Below are positions 60,487 to 64,000 of a stretch of DNA of 64,000 nucleotides, piece after piece. Source of the DNA: Euzebya sp. (GTDB taxonomy: Bacteria > Actinomycetota > Nitriliruptoria > Euzebyales > Euzebyaceae); assembly GCF_964222135.1 (NCBI RefSeq), contig NZ_CAXQBR010000010.1, positions 1 through 64,000 of the forward strand. The letters are read 5' to 3'. The notes under the pieces are model-generated. The model saw only the letters and a list, made by a program, of their open reading frames with translations, had not been told where the DNA came from and did no database searches. The position numbers and the translations under genes were made by a program. Within the stretch, counting starts at the first letter, position 1. Every line of letters begins with the position of its first letter.

Positions 60487-60523
60487 CCCCGCTCCCGAGT
60501 CTGCCATGGCTGTCCCGCCCCGA

Positions 60524-61327
60524 TCAGGGCTTGCGGGCGACCATGATCAGGTTCGCACCCAGGCGCGACAGCCACGACAGCGGCAGGTGGGTCTCCGCGG
60601 CGTGGCTGATGCGCATCGACGCGCGCGGGGGGAGGAGGGGCCGCTTGGCGACCTGCAGGGGACCGACGCCGTGGCCGAGCAGGCCGACCTCGACCAGGCC
60701 GGCCCGGGCGGCGTAGCCCCGCAGCTTCGCCGCGGAGATGTACTGGCGCGGGTAGCCGGTCGGGGGCGGTCCGAGCACGCCCATCGCCACGCCGATCGGG
60801 TCGAGCGCGAACGCCAGCCGGTAGGGGTTCGGGCTGGTGACGACCACGTGCCCGCCGGGTCGCGTGACGCGGGCGAACTCCTCCACCGCCTCGCCGGGAT
60901 CGGTGAGGTACTCGATCGCGCCGAGACCGGTCACCCAGTCGAACGTGTCCGCGTCGTAGGGCAGCGCCCGCATGTCGGCGGTGCGGATGTCCGCGGTCTC
61001 ACCGGCCTCGGCGAACGTCTGCCGGGTTGCCTCGACCATGCCCTCGGACAGGTCGACCGCGCTGACCTCGTAGCCGCGGCGTCGGACCTCGAGCGCCATC
61101 TGCCCGGCGCCGCACCCGACGTCGAGGGCCCTGCCGGGCGCGTCCCCGACCGGGCCGACCTGGTCGATCGCCTCGAGGCAGCGCTGCATGCGCCGCTGGA
61201 TGACGTGGTCGTGGAACGTCTGGCCGGAGTAGATGGTCTGCCACTGCCCGACGCGGCTGTCGTAGTTCTCGCGGACGCGAGCGACGTGGGCGTCGGGGTC
61301 TGCGCTGTGGTCGCGGATGCTCGTCAC
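60524..61327 (-). CDS. class I SAM-dependent methyltransferase
   Basis: A 267-residue methyltransferase. Motif I is ALDVGCGAGQMALEV, then SAVDLSEGMVEATRQ, YDADTFDWVTGLGAIEYLTDPGEAV (motif IV region) and RPGGHVVVTSPN, the UbiE/Coq5-like type. GTG 61327 lies 7 nt after TAGCGT, and this -10 box overlaps the TAG stop of the upstream membrane protein gene. A second GTG at 61336 is possible but less well placed. The substrate is unknown; proximity to a flippase-like protein hints at a lipid or envelope glycan. Confidence 0.85.
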   Translation of the reverse strand: MTSIRDHSADPDAHVARVRENYDSRVGQWQTIYSGQTFHDHVIQRRMQRCLEAIDQVGPVGDAPGRALDVGCGAGQMALEVRRRGYEVSAVDLSEGMVEATRQTFAEAGETADIRTADMRALPYDADTFDWVTGLGAIEYLTDPGEAVEEFARVTRPGGHVVVTSPNPYRLAFALDPIGVAMGVLGPPPTGYPRQYISAAKLRGYAARAGLVEVGLLGHGVGPLQVAKRPLLPPRASMRISHAAETHLPLSWLSRLGANLIMVARKP

Positions 61328-61334
61328 GGCCGTC

Positions 61335-61340
61335 ACGCTA
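61335..61340 (-). promoter_or_regulatory. -10 box overlapping the upstream stop codon
   Basis: TAGCGT on the minus strand, 7 nt before GTG 61327. Its TAG is also the stop of the flippase-like gene, so terminal codon and promoter are superimposed. Confidence 0.4.
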
Positions 61341-62357
61341 CCCAGCCGGACCCGATCGAGCCGTGTCCGGCCGACCGCCCCGCACGGGGTCGCTGGTGCG
61401 CGGATCCGCCGACGGGGGCCAGCGGAGCCGCGCGAGGCCGGCGAAGACCAGCTCCGCAGCCAGCTCGAGCAGCCGGGTCATCGCGACCAGCATCAGCACC
61501 GGACCGGTCCCGAGGACGGGGGCCAGCACGACGGCGGTCACGCCCTCCCGCGGTCCCAGGCCGCCGGGGGCGAAGACCGCCAGCGCGCCGATGAGGTGGC
61601 CGAGGGCGAAGGCCCCGACGACACGGCCCAGCTCCGTCGGGTCGCCGCCCACGCCGACGTACAGGGCGACGAAGCCGGCCAGCCGGAGGGTGAAGTTCGC
61701 GGTGTAGACGAGGGTGAGCCGGGCGGTGTCGCGGTGGGTCACCTCCACGTCGGATGCTCGCGCGAGCGTCCCGACGCGCCGGAGGACCGGCAGGCGGCTC
61801 AGCCGCACGGTCAGGCCGAGGAACGCCTGGGGCGCCACCAGCGCGAGCGCGATCACGAGGCCGGGGGCCACGCCGAGCCACGCCGCCCAGCCGAGACCCG
61901 TCCCCGACAGCCACCACGGGATGGTGGCGACGGCCACGAGGCCGTTCAGGCAGGAGTACCAGACCACCTCGAGCAGCGTGGTGATCGCGCCGGCAGTAGG
62001 TCGCAGTCCGTGGCGGCGGGCGACGACGGCGCGGGACGCGACCTGGGCCATGCCCATCGCGTAGCGGGTCAACTGGCTCGACACCCAGACCCACCGCCCG
62101 CGCGGGCGGTCGAGGTGGCCGCCGCCCATCGCGACGAGTGCCAGCCAGGCGCGGACGAGCGTCTCGTTGGCGACCACGGAGGTCAGGACCGCCACGGCGA
62201 TCGCCCAGGCGGCCGGCAGCCCGGTGTCGGCGGCGTCGACGGCCCCGAACCGGTCCCGCAGGACGAGGACGACGACCACGAGGACACCGATCGAGACGCC
62301 CCAGCGGAGCGCCACGACCACCGGTCGCGGCAGCCGGGGCAGTCGTGGGCGGCGCAC
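61338..62357 (-). CDS. lysylphosphatidylglycerol synthase TM / UPF0104 family membrane protein
   Basis: A 339-residue protein with about eight helices and the UPF0104/AglD signature FAPGGLGPREGVTAVVL near the end, plus SSQLTRYAMGMAQVASRAVV (usual R-x-N/G loop). Relatives are the flippase-like domains of MprF and archaeal AglD, tied to lipid or polyprenyl-linked sugar movement. The start is GTG 62357, 7 nt after TACGAT (62365-62370), so probably leaderless. A longer reading to 62390 would include that box. Confidence 0.85.
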   Translation of the reverse strand: MRRPRLPRLPRPVVVALRWGVSIGVLVVVVLVLRDRFGAVDAADTGLPAAWAIAVAVLTSVVANETLVRAWLALVAMGGGHLDRPRGRWVWVSSQLTRYAMGMAQVASRAVVARRHGLRPTAGAITTLLEVVWYSCLNGLVAVATIPWWLSGTGLGWAAWLGVAPGLVIALALVAPQAFLGLTVRLSRLPVLRRVGTLARASDVEVTHRDTARLTLVYTANFTLRLAGFVALYVGVGGDPTELGRVVGAFALGHLIGALAVFAPGGLGPREGVTAVVLAPVLGTGPVLMLVAMTRLLELAAELVFAGLARLRWPPSADPRTSDPVRGGRPDTARSGPAG

Positions 62358-62370
62358 CCGACCAATCGTA
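62358..62370 (-). promoter_or_regulatory. putative leaderless promoter of the flippase-like gene
   Basis: TACGAT, 7 nt, GTG on the minus strand. Confidence 0.45.
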
Positions 62371-62406
62371 GGCGCCGGACCCGCCCCCACCCGCGCGATC
62401 GCGCCG

Positions 62407-63165
62407 TCAGCTCGTGCTGCCCAGCACCTGGTCGATGACGTCGAGCAGGGCCTCGGCGACGACCTCCGGCTCCCGCAGGGCGAGGAAGTGGTTGTGGGCC
62501 CGGAGGTCGAGGATCGGCCACCCCTCGACCATCGCGGTCGCGGCCGTCGGGGCGTAGCCGTCGCCCAGCAGGACCGCCGCCCGCCGGTGGGGCGGGGTGT
62601 CGACCGGCGGGATCGTCTCGCGCCAGTACTCCGCCGGCAGGGTCCGGATGCCGTCGAGCAGCCGGCGGCGGCGGGCGCCGTCGGGCACGAGCGCGGCCAG
62701 CTGCTCGTCGGTCCAGTCGGGGACGCGCTCGCCTGCGGTCAGCAGGGCGTCGAGCTCGCGGGCCACCTCCGGGTCCTCGCCGCCGAGCTGGGCCAGGCGG
62801 CTCGCGCCGTCCGGGGGGAGGCCGGCGTCGGCGAACACGACGCCCTCCACGGTGTGGCCGGCGGCGTCGAGGGCGGCGACGAGGTGGTCCGCCAGCTGGC
62901 CGGCGCCGCTGTGGAGGACCAGGACGAGGGGGGACTGCCCGGCCTCGGCGTCGCCGACGGCTCGGACGACGGACGCGACGTGCGCCGGCCAGAACGGGCC
63001 GATCCAGGTGTCGTCCAACCGCGGCACGAGGACGTGGCAGGCGGCGGCCCGCAGGACCTCGGCGACCGGCGCCCACGTGTCCGGTCCGACGATCGGCGAG
63101 TGCACCAGGATCAGGCGCACCTCGGCGGCTGCGCCGGGGTGTGCCAGGTCGGGACGGGCGCTCAC
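62407..63165 (-). CDS. alpha/beta hydrolase
   Basis: A 252-residue hydrolase-fold protein: LILVHSPIVGPDTWAPVAEVL, a nucleophile elbow LVLHSGAGQLADHL (H-S-G-A-G) and a candidate catalytic His in DLRAHNHFLALREPEVVAEAL. The family is often annotated as an esterase or EstC-like alpha/beta hydrolase; the substrate is unknown. GTG 63165 follows TATCGT (63174-63179) by 8 nt, so the mRNA is probably leaderless. Confidence 0.78.
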   Translation of the reverse strand: MSARPDLAHPGAAAEVRLILVHSPIVGPDTWAPVAEVLRAAACHVLVPRLDDTWIGPFWPAHVASVVRAVGDAEAGQSPLVLVLHSGAGQLADHLVAALDAAGHTVEGVVFADAGLPPDGASRLAQLGGEDPEVARELDALLTAGERVPDWTDEQLAALVPDGARRRRLLDGIRTLPAEYWRETIPPVDTPPHRRAAVLLGDGYAPTAATAMVEGWPILDLRAHNHFLALREPEVVAEALLDVIDQVLGSTS

Positions 63166-63179
63166 GCGGGCCGACGATA
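63166..63179 (-). promoter_or_regulatory. putative leaderless promoter of the hydrolase
   Basis: TATCGT, 8 nt, GTG on the minus strand. It has the best -10 match (TATNNT) in the set. Confidence 0.5.
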
Positions 63180-63208
63180 GCGGGCGTCCCCCGTCGGCAC
63201 CCGGGACC

Positions 63209-63865
63209 TCAGCCCTGTCGGCGCAGGACCGCCCACGTGGCGGTGCCGTGCTGGCTCGACACGCCGCCCCAGCGTCCCGGCAGGGCGGCGGCGACCTGCT
63301 CAGCCGTCAGGTGGATCGGCGTGCCCGGTCCGCGTGACGACAGCCACACCAGCGCACCGCCGGGCCGGAGCACCCGGTCGAGCTCGGTGGGGAAGAGCAG
63401 CATGTTCATCAGCACCGCCGTCGCCACAGAGTGGTCGTCGAGGGGCAGGGCGGCCGCATCGGCCTGCAGCCGGGGGACGCCGTCGGCGGGTGACGCCGCC
63501 AGCATCCCCGAGCTGAGCTCGACGGCGGCCAGCGACGGCGCGCGCTCGGCGATCGTCGCGGACCCCCACCCGTCACCGGCGCCGAGCTCGAGCCACGGGC
63601 CGTCGGCGGGCAGCGGCCCACCGCGGTCGAGGGCGTCGGCCAGCGCCTCCAGACGGCCGGGGCCGTGGCGGGTGTGCCACTCGCCCGCGAGGCCGTCGAA
63701 GGTGCGCATCACCTGGCCGGGCAGCCCTCCGGACCAGGCCCCCACCTCCGCGGCGGCGGCGTGGGTGACCGCGCGCATCGGGTGGGACTCGGCGGCCGCG
63801 ACGACGTCGGGGTCGACGGGCTGGGGGTCGATCGGGGGCAGGTGGGTCAACGAGGCGAGCGGCAC
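63209..63865 (-). CDS. SAM-dependent methyltransferase-like protein
   Basis: A 218-residue class I methyltransferase-like protein: WLELGAGDGWGSATIAERAP (motif I), AAVELSSGMLAASP, and MLLFPTELDRVLRPGGALVWLSSRGPGTP (motif VI region). The motifs are intact. GTG 63865 is 6 nt after CACACT, a weak leaderless candidate. The substrate is unknown. Confidence 0.78.
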   Translation of the reverse strand: MPLASLTHLPPIDPQPVDPDVVAAAESHPMRAVTHAAAAEVGAWSGGLPGQVMRTFDGLAGEWHTRHGPGRLEALADALDRGGPLPADGPWLELGAGDGWGSATIAERAPSLAAVELSSGMLAASPADGVPRLQADAAALPLDDHSVATAVLMNMLLFPTELDRVLRPGGALVWLSSRGPGTPIHLTAEQVAAALPGRWGGVSSQHGTATWAVLRRQG

Positions 63866-63912
63866 CCCCCGAGTGTGCCGCCCCGGCCGGCCCGAGCCCG
63901 CACAGCCGGGCG

Positions 63913-64000
63913 CTACACCAGCCCGGTGCGCCGCCAGAGGGCCATGGCCGGTCCGGCCAGCAGCCCGAGCTCGGCGAAGATGCCCATCGGCCTGCGGGCC
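63913..64000 (-). CDS. 3' end of a gene cut by the window edge
   Basis: The last 28 codons before a TAG at 63913-63915 read ...GIFAELGLLAGPAMALWRRTGLV, hydrophobic with a basic end, consistent with the C-terminus of a membrane-associated protein. The frame stays open to the window end. No function can be assigned from this fragment. Confidence 0.5.
   Translation of the reverse strand, partial: ARRPMGIFAELGLLAGPAMALWRRTGLV

Overview
The window is very GC-rich (by eye above 70 percent) and densely coded on both strands. Several features point to an actinomycete. There is a complete Cvn-type signalling conservon (sensor kinase, roadblock protein, DUF742 protein, small GTPase; 38367-42232), a DUF222/HNH protein, B-type three-subunit succinate dehydrogenase, B12-dependent methylmalonyl-CoA mutase with its MeaB chaperone, and many genes that appear to be read from leaderless transcripts. 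I see no rRNA, tRNA, insertion sequence, phage or CRISPR array. A deep-branching actinobacterial lineage such as Nitriliruptoria/Euzebya is possible, but the sequence here does not prove it.

Layout. 1-6418: adenosylhomocysteinase and a hemolysin III/PAQR-type membrane protein on the minus strand, then purN-purH, a small membrane protein and an archaeal-type phosphoglycerate mutase. 6419-6728 is a gene-free repeat cluster. 6729-16667: a membrane Ser/Thr kinase with an altered DFG motif, a heterodimeric ABC exporter behind a MerR-type promoter, a DUF4126-like protein, an MFS drug exporter, folD, a methyltransferase and a class III nucleotidyl cyclase. 17050-26044 is a carboxylate (probably acetate) block: a LytS/LytT two-component system in one operon with a DUF485/SSS symporter, then a divergent second symporter (DUF4212 + SSS) and acetyl-CoA synthetase. 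26130-28451: a secreted subtilase with Trp-rich pentapeptide repeats and an N-terminally short FetB-like permease.

28537-33747 is a tight ATGA-coupled operon: trpS, a LacI-type-sensor diguanylate cyclase, an ABC-F protein and oligoribonuclease. It ends in a strong hairpin and a 62-bp tandem repeat. 34016-38377: YceI behind a dyad operator, then sdhCAB. 38367-47706: the conservon, a membrane PAS-GGDEF-REC protein, meaB and methylmalonyl-CoA mutase. 47821-49980: a sulfotransferase and a divergent alpha-oxoamine synthase, possibly a sulfated-lipid pair. 50107-56786: a 41-residue ORF, a hydrolase, a DUF222 protein, a frameshifted gene, a Tat-exported metallophosphoesterase, a frameshifted ion-channel gene with a non-canonical pore and an OmpR-type regulator. 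56783-64000: the cognate kinase, an FAD-linked oxidase, an acetyltransferase, two methyltransferases, a flippase-like membrane protein, a hydrolase and the 3' end of a last gene cut by the window edge.

Two themes link the region. The first is carbon entry through acyl-CoA: acetate uptake and activation, methylmalonyl-CoA to succinyl-CoA, then succinate dehydrogenase. The second is signalling: two c-di-GMP cyclases, one class III cyclase, one eukaryotic-like kinase, two classical two-component systems and one conservon. At least ten start codons lie only 6-8 nt after a TANNNT box, so translation initiation here is a mixture of leaderless and Shine-Dalgarno modes.
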